Below, piece after piece: positions 7,875-17,195 of a stretch of 64,000 nucleotides of DNA. Position 1 is the stretch's first letter, and every line of letters starts with the position of its first letter. The position numbers and the translations under genes were made by a program. The notes under the pieces were generated by a model. The model did no database searches and was not told where the DNA came from. It worked only from the letters and a program-made list of their open reading frames with translations. The stretch spans positions 23,404-87,403 of the forward strand of contig NZ_QPJW01000017.1 in NCBI RefSeq assembly GCF_003337355.1, in the 5' to 3' direction. This DNA comes from Fontibacillus phaseoli. Lineage in GTDB: Bacteria; Bacillota; Bacilli; Paenibacillales; Paenibacillaceae.

Positions 7875-8744
7875 TTACTTCACGAATCCTAGCAACATTT
7901 CGCGGATCAGCTTCGCCGCCACGATTTGTGTTTGCTCGGTCGGATCGTAGATCGGAGCGACTTCCACGAGGTCGCAGCCGACGACGTTTACGTCGGAGCC
8001 CGCGATCAGATGCACGGCTTCAAGCAATTCCTTCGACGTAATGCCGCCGGCTTCCGCCGTCCCTGTGCCGGGAGCGCAGGACGGGTCGAGCACGTCAATG
8101 TCGATCGTCACGTAGACCGGACGGCGTCCGAGCTTCGGCAGCGCGCTTTTCAACGGCGCGGCTACATCGAAAGGATAGAAATTGATATTTTCGCGTCCGT
8201 ATTGGAATTCCTCCTTGGAACCCGAACGGATGCCGAACTGGTAAATGTTCTTCCCGCCCATCAGTTCGGCCGCTTTGCGGACCGGCGTCGAGTGGGATAA
8301 CGGCTCGCCCTCGTAATGCTCGCGCAAGTCCGCATGCGCGTCGATATGGATCAGCGCCAGATCGGGATACTTCTCATACATCGCCTGAATCACCGGCCAA
8401 GTCACAAGATGCTCGCCGCCGAGACCGATCGGGAATTTATCGTCGGCCAGCAAACTGCGGACATACTCGCCGATCACTTCCAGGCTGCGCCCGGCGTTGC
8501 CAAACGGCAGCAGGAGATCGCCCGCATCGAAATAAGTGGCGTCGAGAATGCTCTTGTCCAAGTAAGGGCTGTATTCTTCCAGTCCTACCGAGGCTTGGCG
8601 AATACGGGCCGGACCGAACCGGGAACCCGGACGGTAGCTGACCGTGAAATCCATCGGCATCCCGTATATGACCGCTTTGGAGGACGCATAGTCCTCGGAA
8701 CTACAAATAAATACGTTGCCTGAATAAGCTTGATCCAGTTTCAT
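7875..8744 (-). CDS. speB: Agmatinase (ureohydrolase family)
   Basis: Hydrolyses agmatine to putrescine and urea; a manganese enzyme of the arginase/agmatinase family, 289 residues. Metal-binding motifs are GGEHLVT, DAHADLR and DIDVLDPSCAPGTGT in the usual order. It follows speE by 15 bases. Gene order and sequence fit the B. subtilis speE-speB pair, which makes putrescine and then spermidine. Confidence 0.93.
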   Translation of the reverse strand: MKLDQAYSGNVFICSSEDYASSKAVIYGMPMDFTVSYRPGSRFGPARIRQASVGLEEYSPYLDKSILDATYFDAGDLLLPFGNAGRSLEVIGEYVRSLLADDKFPIGLGGEHLVTWPVIQAMYEKYPDLALIHIDAHADLREHYEGEPLSHSTPVRKAAELMGGKNIYQFGIRSGSKEEFQYGRENINFYPFDVAAPLKSALPKLGRRPVYVTIDIDVLDPSCAPGTGTAEAGGITSKELLEAVHLIAGSDVNVVGCDLVEVAPIYDPTEQTQIVAAKLIREMLLGFVK

Positions 8745-8759
8745 TCTTTTTCTCTCCCT

Positions 8760-9587
8760 CTATTTCACAAGATCTTCCACGAATTTCGGCAGCACGAAGG
8801 CTGCTTTATGCAAACGTGGCGTATAGTATTTCGTATCGAGCTCCGGGATCTTCGTCTCGTCGACTTCGAGCGGATCATGCTTTTTGCTGCCCATGGTGAA
8901 CGTCCACAAACCGCTAGGGTAAGTGGGAATGTTGGCCCCATACACGCGGACGATCGGGAAGATTTCTTTGACGTCCTTGTTGACCTTTTGAATCAGGTCG
9001 GCCTTGAACCAAGGGTTGTCCGTTTGCGCAACGAAAATGCCGTCTTCCTTCAGCGCTTCGTGGATGCCCTGGTAAAATCCGCGTTCGAACAGCGGAGCCG
9101 CCGGGCCCACCGGTTCGGTCGAGTCGACCATGATCACGTCGTATTTGTTCTTGCTTTCGATAATATGCATATATCCGTCGTTCACCTGAACCTCAACCCG
9201 GGGGTTGTCCAGTTCGCCGGCGATTTCCGGTAAGTATTTTTTCGAATATTCGATCACTTTTCCGTCAATTTCAACGAGAACGGCCTTTTCCACCTGGGGA
9301 TGCTTGATCACTTCGCGGATCACCCCGCCATCGCCGCCGCCTACGACAAGCACGTGCTTAGGATTCGGATGGGTAAACAGCGCCGGATGTGCCACCATCT
9401 CATGATAAACAAACTCGTCCTTGACCGTGGTCATCACCATGCCGTCGAGCACCAGCATCCGCCCGAACTCCTCGGTATCGATCATCGCCAGGTCTTGAAA
9501 ATCCGTCTTCTCCGTCACTAAAGTTTCACGAATTTTTGCTGTGATGCCGAAGACGGGCGTTTGCTTCTCCGTATACCACAATTCCAT
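8760..9587 (-). CDS. speE: Spermidine synthase
   Basis: Transfers an aminopropyl group from decarboxylated S-adenosylmethionine to putrescine. 275 residues, full length. The nucleotide-binding GGGDGGVIREV, the VEIDGKVIEYSKKYLP segment and the catalytic VDSTEPVGPA are all present. It is first in a two-gene unit with speB, which supplies its putrescine substrate. Confidence 0.95.
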   Translation of the reverse strand: MELWYTEKQTPVFGITAKIRETLVTEKTDFQDLAMIDTEEFGRMLVLDGMVMTTVKDEFVYHEMVAHPALFTHPNPKHVLVVGGGDGGVIREVIKHPQVEKAVLVEIDGKVIEYSKKYLPEIAGELDNPRVEVQVNDGYMHIIESKNKYDVIMVDSTEPVGPAAPLFERGFYQGIHEALKEDGIFVAQTDNPWFKADLIQKVNKDVKEIFPIVRVYGANIPTYPSGLWTFTMGSKKHDPLEVDETKIPELDTKYYTPRLHKAAFVLPKFVEDLVK

Positions 9588-9759
9588 CGTACAACCCTTC
9601 TTTCCGCCAGAATAGTGTTTGAATCATTATTCACCCCTGCCAAACAAAATTGATAATAACACAGTTGGTGTTCGCTGTGCGAGTCATTACCGCCAAATGT
9701 TTCCGGTATATAAGGTGAACCATTAATTGGATGTGGGGCAAGTACGTAAAATGTTCCTA

Positions 9760-9833
9760 CGATCGCTGTTGGTTCCAGATTTCTTGATCTTATAGAATCT
9801 AATACGGCGGAAATCCGGAACCAAAGGCGAACG
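9760..9833. repeat. Long interrupted palindrome
   Basis: Left arm 9760-9776 and right arm 9817-9833 match as an inverted repeat at 14 of 17 positions around the core GGTTCC/GGAACC, with a further GATTTC/GAAATC inward. The A/T-rich centre is about 40 bases. No T run follows, so it is a poor terminator. It resembles dispersed palindromes I associate with Paenibacillus genomes; only one copy is in this window. Confidence 0.45.
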
Positions 9834-9976
9834 CAGCCTATGCTTCCGATGCAGCTTTCTTGCAGAAAGCTTTCAACTTCTTCGGAATCATTTTACTCCC
9901 TTGCCTGCATCGCATTCTTTAGTTCGTCTTATATTATTTACGCAATAAAAAAACGGCCAGCTCCCTATTAGTGCGA

Positions 9977-10141
9977 GTTCAAAAAGTCAGGTTTTCAGGA
10001 CCAAGAAGGTTGGATGAAGCGGGGACTGAGTAGCGGAGCGTACATGGGGTACGTGAGCAACGGAAGGCCCGGCTGAATTCAAGATTCGACGTCGAATCCT
10101 CATCCTGATCTGCTTCGTCGTGGAAAGATGACTTTTTGAAC
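9977..10141. mobile_element. MITE-like repeat, copy 2
   Basis: A 165-base element with the same 12-base terminal inverted repeats (9977-9988 and 10130-10141) and the same orientation as copy 1 at 6380-6546. The interior is clearly homologous but diverged, most of all in a short hairpin near the middle and the last third. It occupies the space between speE and the flavoprotein gene together with the palindrome at 9760-9833; the rest of 9588-10180 shows nothing recognisable. Confidence 0.7.
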
Positions 10142-10180
10142 AACCTCTATCATCGGAAGCTTCACCGTTTCTATACCCAA

Positions 10181-11221
10181 TTATGCATCCTCTACCACGC
10201 CCAAAGCGCGATTCTTCTCTTTAAAGCGGCTGTTATGGGAGGAAACGTAGGCCACCTTTTCGGCATCCGGCTCCATGTACAGCTTGGCGCTATTGACGGC
10301 TAAAGCTGCATCCGTAAAGGCTCCGGCGATCAGCCGAACCTTGGTCTCATAGTCGACGAAATCGCCGGCCGCAAAAACTCCCGGAATATTGGTTTCCATT
10401 TTCCCGGAAACCTCCGCCGTCCACTCGCCCATGTTCAGCCCCCATTCCCGAATCGGGCCGAAGTCGCTGCGCATCCCGTGATTGACGATAACGGCATCCA
10501 CATCGATCGTATCCTCGGCGATTCCGTCGACCTGACAGATCGTGACTTGCCCGATCGTTTCGCCGTCCTGGCTGTGCAGTTTACCGACGAGGCAAGAAGT
10601 CCGCACATCCACGGAGGAAGCTCGCATCCGAGCCACGTTCCGTTCGTGTCCGCCGAACTCCTCGCGGCGGTGAACGATCGTGACCCGGGCCGCAATGCTC
10701 TCCAGTTCGTTGGCCCAATCCACCGCGGAATCCCCTCCGCCGGAAATGAGTACCTTCTTCCCGCGAAATACCTCCAGCTCCTGCACCGTATAATGAAGGT
10801 TCGTTACTTCATACCGGTCGGCTCCTTCAATTTCAAGCTTGGCCATTTTCCGGATCCCGTATCCGATTGCCATGATCACCGTGCGCGTCCAGTGACGTTG
10901 GCCCGATTCCGTGATGAGAATAAACGTGCCGTCCCCCTGCTTCTGTAGCCGGATCACCTGCTCGCCAAGCACGATCGTCGGATCGAAGGTTTTCGCTTGC
11001 TGTTCCAACTGCTTGATCAGCGTCCTGCAGAGCGTCGGTGTTACGCCGCCTACGTCCCAGATCATTTTCTCCGGATAGATCAGCATCCGCCCGCCCAGTT
11101 CCGGGTTCGCATCGATCAGCTTCGTTTTGAGATCCCTCATCCCGCTGTAGAAAGCGGCATACATTCCCGCAGGTCCCCCGCCGATGATGGTCACGTCATA
11201 TAAATCCAAAGGTATCGACAT
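10181..11221 (-). CDS. Ferredoxin-NADP reductase-like flavoprotein
   Basis: 346 residues of the thioredoxin-reductase-like FNR family (YumC type). The FAD-binding GGGPAGMYAAFYSG is near the start, NADPH-binding GGGDSAVDWANEL near residue 160, and GVFAAGDFVDYETK near residue 290. No CxxC redox pair is present, which separates it from thioredoxin reductase. It would move electrons between NADPH and ferredoxin or flavodoxin. Placed last behind a siderophore cluster, it might help reduce imported ferric siderophore, but that is inference from position. Confidence 0.85.
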   Translation of the reverse strand: MSIPLDLYDVTIIGGGPAGMYAAFYSGMRDLKTKLIDANPELGGRMLIYPEKMIWDVGGVTPTLCRTLIKQLEQQAKTFDPTIVLGEQVIRLQKQGDGTFILITESGQRHWTRTVIMAIGYGIRKMAKLEIEGADRYEVTNLHYTVQELEVFRGKKVLISGGGDSAVDWANELESIAARVTIVHRREEFGGHERNVARMRASSVDVRTSCLVGKLHSQDGETIGQVTICQVDGIAEDTIDVDAVIVNHGMRSDFGPIREWGLNMGEWTAEVSGKMETNIPGVFAAGDFVDYETKVRLIAGAFTDAALAVNSAKLYMEPDAEKVAYVSSHNSRFKEKNRALGVVEDA

Positions 11222-11273
11222 CTTATATTCCTCCAGTGCAAATTTTCTCTATATATCGCTGCTCCTCCTGTCC

Positions 11274-13004
11274 TCAGGAGACTTGCTCCGCCATGCCGAA
11301 TTGGGCCCGGTGCAGACGGCTATAAGCCCCTCCTGCTTCCATAAGCTCACGATGAGTGCCCTCCTCGGCGATCCCCTGCTCGGCGACCACGACGATCCGG
11401 TCAGCGTCCTTGATCGTCGCCAGACGGTGCGCAATGATCAGCGTCGTTCTTCCCTTCGCCAGCTTGGACAAGGCCAATTGAATGGCGGCTTCCGTCTCCG
11501 TATCCAAAGCTGATGTCGCTTCATCCAAGATAAGAATCGGCGGATTCTTCAGGAACATGCGCGCAATCGACAGGCGCTGCTTTTGACCGCCCGAGAGCTT
11601 CACGCCTCGCTCGCCGATCATAGTGTCCATGCCCTGCGGCTGCTCGAGAATCAGCTCTTCCAGCTGCGCCATCCGGGCGGCCTCCCAAATGGCTTTCTCG
11701 GTCGCGCCCAGATCGCCGTAGGCGATATTTTCACGGATCGTTCCGTCAAACAGAAACACGTCCTGCTGCACAATCCCGATATGCGACCTCAGCGATTCCA
11801 AGGTGATGCTCTTGATATCCCGCCCATCCATCGAGATGGTCCCCTCATCCACGTCGTAAAAACGCGGCAGCAAACTGCATAACGTGGTTTTTCCGGCCCC
11901 CGAGGGACCTACCAAAGCGACCGTTTCTCCCGCCGCAATATCCAGATTCAAGCCTTTCAGTATTTTTTCTTTATTTTCGTACCCGAAGGTCACATTTCTG
12001 AACGAAATATCCCCTTTTACGTTTTGAACGGGTCCCGCCCCGGGCTCATCGGCCACATCGGGCGCAAGCTCTAGCAGTTCCAGGTACCGTTTAAATCCGG
12101 CGATGCCTTTGGGGTAGGTTTCAATCACCCGGTTGATCTGCTCGATCGGCCCCAAAAACACGTTCGAAAGCATCACGAAGGCAATAAATTCCCCATAAGT
12201 CATCTGTTTCTGAATCACGAACCAGGTTCCGCACATCAATACAAACAACGAAACGAATTTCATCAAAATAAAACTAAGCGATGAGTTCCAGGCCATAATG
12301 CGGTAAGTAAGCAGTTTAGTTATCCGGAAGCGTTCATTGTTTTCGGCAAACTTGGCGATTTCATGATTTTCGTTGGCAAAAGCCTGCACGACGCGGATTC
12401 CGCTTACGTTGTTCTCCACCCGGGCATTGTAATCGGCGATATCGGCGAACATTTTTTTGAAGGCCCGGGACATTTTCCGGCTGAAAAAGAGCGACAAGTA
12501 AATCATCAACGGCACGATGATAAAAGTAAGCACCGCAAGCTGCCAGTTGATTCCGAGCATAATGCCGAACGCCCCGGCCAGCGTCATGACGGCGATGAAC
12601 AAATCCTCCGGCCCGTGATGGGCGATCTCGCCGATATCCATCAAATCGTTGGTCATGCGTGAGACGAGATGTCCGGTTTTGTTGTTGTCAAAGAATCGGA
12701 AGGACAGCTTCTGTACGCGGTCAAACAGCTTCTTCCGCATATCCGACTCGATATTGATGCCCAGTTTATGACCCCAATAGGTGACGACGTAATGAAAGAA
12801 CGAGCTCACCGCATAGATCCCCAGCAAGGCGAGGCAGGCGTAAAAAATCCATCTCCAGTTCCCGCTCGGCAGCAGCGTATCCACCACTTGATTCACGGCC
12901 AGTGGAAATGCCAGCTCCAGCAAAGCGGCAAAGATGGCGCAGGAGAAATCCAGAACAAACAATCCTTTATAAGGGCGATAGTATTCAAAAAAACGCCTCA
13001 GCAT
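11274..13004 (-). CDS. ABC transporter, fused permease and ATPase
   Basis: 576 residues in the half-transporter (MsbA/BmrA-like exporter) layout. Six hydrophobic helices occupy about residues 15-300. The nucleotide-binding domain has Walker A GPSGAGKTT, signature LSGGQKQRLSIARM, Walker B ILILDEATSALD and switch IIAHRLATI. It would act as a homodimer. It lies 35 bases downstream of the FecCD genes, so siderophore or drug export is possible, but the substrate cannot be read from sequence. Confidence 0.88.
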   Translation of the reverse strand: MLRRFFEYYRPYKGLFVLDFSCAIFAALLELAFPLAVNQVVDTLLPSGNWRWIFYACLALLGIYAVSSFFHYVVTYWGHKLGINIESDMRKKLFDRVQKLSFRFFDNNKTGHLVSRMTNDLMDIGEIAHHGPEDLFIAVMTLAGAFGIMLGINWQLAVLTFIIVPLMIYLSLFFSRKMSRAFKKMFADIADYNARVENNVSGIRVVQAFANENHEIAKFAENNERFRITKLLTYRIMAWNSSLSFILMKFVSLFVLMCGTWFVIQKQMTYGEFIAFVMLSNVFLGPIEQINRVIETYPKGIAGFKRYLELLELAPDVADEPGAGPVQNVKGDISFRNVTFGYENKEKILKGLNLDIAAGETVALVGPSGAGKTTLCSLLPRFYDVDEGTISMDGRDIKSITLESLRSHIGIVQQDVFLFDGTIRENIAYGDLGATEKAIWEAARMAQLEELILEQPQGMDTMIGERGVKLSGGQKQRLSIARMFLKNPPILILDEATSALDTETEAAIQLALSKLAKGRTTLIIAHRLATIKDADRIVVVAEQGIAEEGTHRELMEAGGAYSRLHRAQFGMAEQVS

Positions 13005-13039
13005 GTCGGTGCATCCCTTCTTTCCCGATGTTTGTTAAG

Positions 13040-14083
13040 TTAATTCTTGGTCTTGACCAGCAGGTACAAGAAATAAGGGGCGCCGATTACGGCTACCACG
13101 ATCCCCGTTGGCACTTCCGTCGGCTGCAAGATCCATCTGCCGATCGTATCCGCCGTAAGCACCAGCAGCGCTCCCGCCAAAGCCGACGCGGGCAGCAGCC
13201 ATTGATGCTTGGGACCGACCAGCCTGCGGGCCAGATGGGGACCGATGAGGCCCACGAACCCGATGCCCCCGCTGACCGATACGCAAGAAGCGGCGAGACC
13301 TACGGCGGCGGCCAGCGTTTTTAGCTGTTCGCGGGAAACGAAGGTCCCCAGGCCGGTTGCCGTTGCTTCACCCAGGTTAAGCACATTCAAGACCCTTCCC
13401 TTATAAAAGACATAAGGGAGCAGAAAAACGATCCACGGCAGCAGGCTTAGTACGAACTTCCAGCTTGTTCCCCAAATGCTGCCGGCCAACCAAGTGGCGA
13501 CGAATTGATATTTCTCCGGGCTGAGCCTTAGCGTCAGGACGATCATGGCGGAGCTGATCGCCGCGGCCACGGCAACCCCGGTAAGGAGCAGTCTTGTCGG
13601 CATAATGCCTTTGTGCCGGCTATAGGACAGGGCGAACACCACGGCTGCCGTCAGCGCTCCCCCTGCCATAGCCAGCACCGGCAAGAGCATCGCCGGTACG
13701 GCGGAGGCGCTGGGGTACAGGAAGATGAACAGCATCACCATCAACCCCGCGCCGGAATTAATCCCCAAGATGCCGGGGTCGGCGAGAGCGTTGCGCGAAA
13801 TGGCCTGCATCACGCAACCGGAAACCGCGAGTCCGGCGCCGATCAACACGGAGATCACGATCCGCGGAAGGCGGAAGTCGAACAAGATCAACTCCTGTTG
13901 GGCCGTGCCTTTTCCCAGCAGTGTATGCGTTAAATCCACCGGCGAAAGCCGGATGAAGCCCGTATTCATGCTGATCATGAACGAGACGAGGATCAGCAGG
14001 CCAAGTATGGAAAGGACAAAAGCTCCCTTTTTGTTTTGTTTTTTGCCAAGCGGATTCACCGGCAGGTTGTTTTCCATCTCCAT
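13040..14083 (-). CDS. FecCD-family siderophore permease (second)
   Basis: Integral membrane subunit of an iron-siderophore ABC importer; 347 residues with about nine or ten hydrophobic helices and the family signature GGIGFVGLIGPHLARRLVG near the C-terminus. The ATG at 14083, three bases past the upstream permease stop, has GGAGGG ten bases away. Upstream in-frame codons belong to the end of the previous gene. It probably pairs with the permease at 14086-15141. No ATPase gene is nearby. Confidence 0.9.
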   Translation of the reverse strand: MEMENNLPVNPLGKKQNKKGAFVLSILGLLILVSFMISMNTGFIRLSPVDLTHTLLGKGTAQQELILFDFRLPRIVISVLIGAGLAVSGCVMQAISRNALADPGILGINSGAGLMVMLFIFLYPSASAVPAMLLPVLAMAGGALTAAVVFALSYSRHKGIMPTRLLLTGVAVAAAISSAMIVLTLRLSPEKYQFVATWLAGSIWGTSWKFVLSLLPWIVFLLPYVFYKGRVLNVLNLGEATATGLGTFVSREQLKTLAAAVGLAASCVSVSGGIGFVGLIGPHLARRLVGPKHQWLLPASALAGALLVLTADTIGRWILQPTEVPTGIVVAVIGAPYFLYLLVKTKN

Positions 14084-14085
14084 GT

Positions 14086-15141
14086 TTAGAGCTCCCTCCT
14101 TTCTTTGCGGGCCAAATACAGGAAGAAAGGAACGCCGATCAAAGAAATGAGAGCCCCTATCGGCACCTCGTATGGAGGATTGATCATCCTGGCGGCCAAA
14201 TCGGCCAAAACTACCAGCAAGCTTCCCAAAACGGCCGAACAGGGGATGATCCACCGGTAGTCCACGCCGACCAAGTATCGCGTTAGATGAGGAATGATCA
14301 AACCGACGAAGCCCACCGGGCCGACCACCGAAACCGCCGAACCGGCCAGGACCAGCACAATGACCGTCGCGGCAAGCTTAACGAGTCCGGTCCGTTGGCC
14401 CAATCCTCTTGCAACGTCCTCCCCGAGACTCAGCATCGTAATGGAGCGGGATAAGACAATAGAGCCGAGGAGGGCGCCCCCGACCCAGGGAACCATGGTT
14501 TTGAGCTGATACCACTTTGTACCGGCTACGCCCCCGGCAACCCAGAAGGCGATATCCTGCCCCACATTGAAGTGAAGCGCAATCCCTTCGCTCAAAGCGC
14601 TAAGCAGAGCGCTGAGCGCCGAGCCGGCCAGGATCAGCCGGATCGGCGTCAAGCCCCCTTTGGCCAGGGAACCGACTCCGTACACGACGCCTGCGCCGAG
14701 TCCTGCTCCGACGAAGGAATACAGGATCAGATACAAAAACGGCAGGCCGGGAAAAAAGGCAAAGCACAGCGCAAGCGCGAAGCCCGCCCCCGCATTCAGC
14801 CCCAACAGGCCGGAGTCGGCCATGGGATTTCGGGTCATCCCCTGCATGATCGCTCCGGCAACCGCGAAGGAGGCGCCGACCAAAGCTCCGCCCAATACGC
14901 GAGGCAAGCGAAGCTCCCAAATGATCTGATGCTGGGTCGCCGCCGGATCAAAATGGAATATAGCCGACCATACCACGGGGAGCCGGATATCCGCCGCCCC
15001 GAAACAGATGGATAAGGCGATGCTCAAGAGAAGGACCGCGGCCCCCCCGATCAGAATGAGGGTGGCTGCCAGCGGCCGTGACCGCAAAGTCTTGGTTTTC
15101 CGCGGAAGCTCCCTCGTTAAAGATTGGACATGGGTGTTCAT
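14086..15141 (-). CDS. FecCD-family siderophore permease (first)
   Basis: 351-residue multi-helix permease of the FecCD/BtuC family. Typical motifs are LRLPRVLGGALVGASFAVAG, the NPMADSGLLGLNAGAG loop and GPVGFVGLIIPHLTRYLVG. It starts 13 bases after the lipoprotein gene at 15155-16141, so capture and membrane transport are co-transcribed. The gene pair resembles B. subtilis yfiZ-yfhA. Confidence 0.9.
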   Translation of the reverse strand: MNTHVQSLTRELPRKTKTLRSRPLAATLILIGGAAVLLLSIALSICFGAADIRLPVVWSAIFHFDPAATQHQIIWELRLPRVLGGALVGASFAVAGAIMQGMTRNPMADSGLLGLNAGAGFALALCFAFFPGLPFLYLILYSFVGAGLGAGVVYGVGSLAKGGLTPIRLILAGSALSALLSALSEGIALHFNVGQDIAFWVAGGVAGTKWYQLKTMVPWVGGALLGSIVLSRSITMLSLGEDVARGLGQRTGLVKLAATVIVLVLAGSAVSVVGPVGFVGLIIPHLTRYLVGVDYRWIIPCSAVLGSLLVVLADLAARMINPPYEVPIGALISLIGVPFFLYLARKERREL

Positions 15142-15154
15142 CGTTCGTCACCTT

Positions 15155-16141
15155 TCATTCCGCTTGCTTGGCGTTTCGCGTAACGAGCAAATCGGCAATT
15201 TCTTCGGCTTGTCCAATCACGGCCGCCGGATCGTAATAGTAGTAACGGTCACTGTCCAGCTCATAGACACGGTTATTTTTCACTGCCTCAAGCGACTGCC
15301 AGATCTTATCGCCTTGATAACCCATCTTTTCCTTTGGAATGGCCAGGAAAATATGATCGCCCGCATACTGGTTAACCGCCTCAAGCGAGAGGCTCTTCAC
15401 CTGCGTATCTCCAAAAATTTCGTTCTTGATGATCTCCGGAGGCGTAAGCTGAAGCACATTGTAAATCGCTTGGCCGCCGCGGCCGTAATTATCCGCGAAA
15501 AGATTCATTTTCTTCTCGTCGATGGACATCAGCGTAAAGGTCTCCTCCGGACCGATAATCCCGTTCAATTTAGCCCTGGCGGCTTCTGCGCGCCGGTCAT
15601 ACTCCTCCAGCCAGGCTTTGGCTTCTTCTTCCCGGCCGAGCATTTTCCCCAGGCCTTCTATTTCCTCATGCGCGTTTTTGTAAGTATTGTAGGGAACCAC
15701 GATCGTTGGAGCGATCTTGGAATAACTCTCATAAGCGCTCTGATCGTTGTTGAACGTAAGGATTAAATCCGGCGAGAGGGCAACGATCTTTTCCATGGAC
15801 GGATCCCAGTCGCCGACGCTTTCAATGCCTGCCGTTTTATCGCCCAGATAAGGGTTATCAATAAAATATTGCGGCGCTCCCACAGGTTTGAATCCGAGAG
15901 AAACGACGGCGGACAAGTAATCCAAAGCGACGATCCGCTGCGGTTGAAGCGGAATTTCAACCTCGCCGAATACGGTATCGACCCTTTTGGTTCCGGCGGA
16001 AACGCCTGCATCGGCCTGCCCGGCCGTATCCGGTTCCCCGGCGCCCGAGGCGGATTTATTCGCTGAGGAACAAGCGCCTAATACCAAGGACATTACAAGC
16101 AGAAGTGTCAGGATCAGCGGCGTTGTTGGTTTTTTATACAT
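15155..16141 (-). CDS. Iron-siderophore binding lipoprotein
   Basis: Substrate-binding lipoprotein of a siderophore ABC importer, 328 residues. The signal peptide ends in the lipobox LVLGAC (Cys24), which anchors the mature protein to the outer membrane face. The two-lobed helical-backbone domain begins at RIVALDYLSAVVSLGFKPVG and ends in AEEIADLL, as in FhuD/YfiY-like proteins. It is a paralogue of the lipoprotein just upstream (16173-17195), which suggests a local duplication and two ligands or affinities. Confidence 0.9.
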   Translation of the reverse strand: MYKKPTTPLILTLLLVMSLVLGACSSANKSASGAGEPDTAGQADAGVSAGTKRVDTVFGEVEIPLQPQRIVALDYLSAVVSLGFKPVGAPQYFIDNPYLGDKTAGIESVGDWDPSMEKIVALSPDLILTFNNDQSAYESYSKIAPTIVVPYNTYKNAHEEIEGLGKMLGREEEAKAWLEEYDRRAEAARAKLNGIIGPEETFTLMSIDEKKMNLFADNYGRGGQAIYNVLQLTPPEIIKNEIFGDTQVKSLSLEAVNQYAGDHIFLAIPKEKMGYQGDKIWQSLEAVKNNRVYELDSDRYYYYDPAAVIGQAEEIADLLVTRNAKQAE

Positions 16142-16172
16142 CTATTAGTCCCTCCTCCTTTTACATTCCAAA

Positions 16173-17195
16173 CTAGTTTTTCGTGTTCCCAGCCAGCTTG
16201 TCCGCAATTTCTTCCGCCTGCAAGAGGGCCGACATCGGGTCGGAGGCAAAATATTTCTTCATCTCGATCTCGTACACGCGATTATGGGTCACTGCCGGAA
16301 GCGAGGTCCAGGTCGACGGAAGCTTAGGCGGCTCTTGGCCTTCATTGACCAGAACGATCACGTAATCGCCGACGTAATCGCCGACGGTTTCCCAGGACAA
16401 TTCAACCCGGCTCTCCTTCTTGTCGATCAGCTCGCTTTTCACCTTTGGAGCAGGCGTGAGTCCCAGAATTTGATAGATGGCTTTTCCTCCGCGTTCTCCC
16501 AAATCACCCACAACCATTGCGAATTTCTCTACCGTAACGTAATCCACGATGGTAAAAGTGGCTCCTTCGGGTATGACCTGATCGATTTTGCTGCGCGCAG
16601 CCTCTTTGCGGCGGTCAAAATCGGCAAGCCACTCCTTGGCCTTGTCCTGCTTGTTCAAGATTTCGCCCATCGCGGTGATCTCTTCATGAATATCACTGTA
16701 TTGGGTCGAATCGAAGACGACCGTAGGGGCAATTTTAGAGTAATTCTCATACGCCTCTTGATCCCAGGTAATAATCAGGTCCGGGGCAAGCGTCATTACT
16801 TTTTCAAGAGACACCTGACCGTCCCGGCCTATATCCTCCACGCTAGCGGGGACAAGCGGCTTCAGGAACGCACCGTAATCCAGCAGCGTTTTGCTGACTC
16901 CCACTGGCATCACATCCAATGCCAAAATATCGCCGAGATACCAATCGGCTACTACCCGTTTAGGCTCCGCAGGCACTTCGACTTCTCCCATCACCGTAGA
17001 TACTTTCCGTGTACCGGCAGTATCCGAGGCTTGTGACCCGTTATTTTCCTGCCCGGTCGTTTCCGCTTCCTGTCCTGCGGCATTAGCCGCCGAATTCCGG
17101 TTCTCGGCTGCTCCCCCTCCCGAACAGGCGGTAAGCATTAATGTAAAGCAAAGCATGAAAGTCAGCAGCCGGGTTGATCTCGAACCGTTAAACAT
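16173..17195 (-). CDS. Siderophore-binding lipoprotein, internal start
   Basis: 340 residues if started at the ATG at 17195. The start has GGGGA eight bases upstream and is followed by a standard lipoprotein signal (RLLTFMLCFTLMLTAC, lipobox Cys24), a Ser/Ala/Gly-rich linker and a ferric-siderophore binding domain (KRVVADWYLGDILALDVMPVG). The frame upstream has no stop and runs into the AraC regulator (16173-18149). The signal peptide, ribosome site and Fur-box promoter argue that this lipoprotein is made as its own product. Confidence 0.85.
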   Translation of the reverse strand: MFNGSRSTRLLTFMLCFTLMLTACSGGGAAENRNSAANAAGQEAETTGQENNGSQASDTAGTRKVSTVMGEVEVPAEPKRVVADWYLGDILALDVMPVGVSKTLLDYGAFLKPLVPASVEDIGRDGQVSLEKVMTLAPDLIITWDQEAYENYSKIAPTVVFDSTQYSDIHEEITAMGEILNKQDKAKEWLADFDRRKEAARSKIDQVIPEGATFTIVDYVTVEKFAMVVGDLGERGGKAIYQILGLTPAPKVKSELIDKKESRVELSWETVGDYVGDYVIVLVNEGQEPPKLPSTWTSLPAVTHNRVYEIEMKKYFASDPMSALLQAEEIADKLAGNTKN

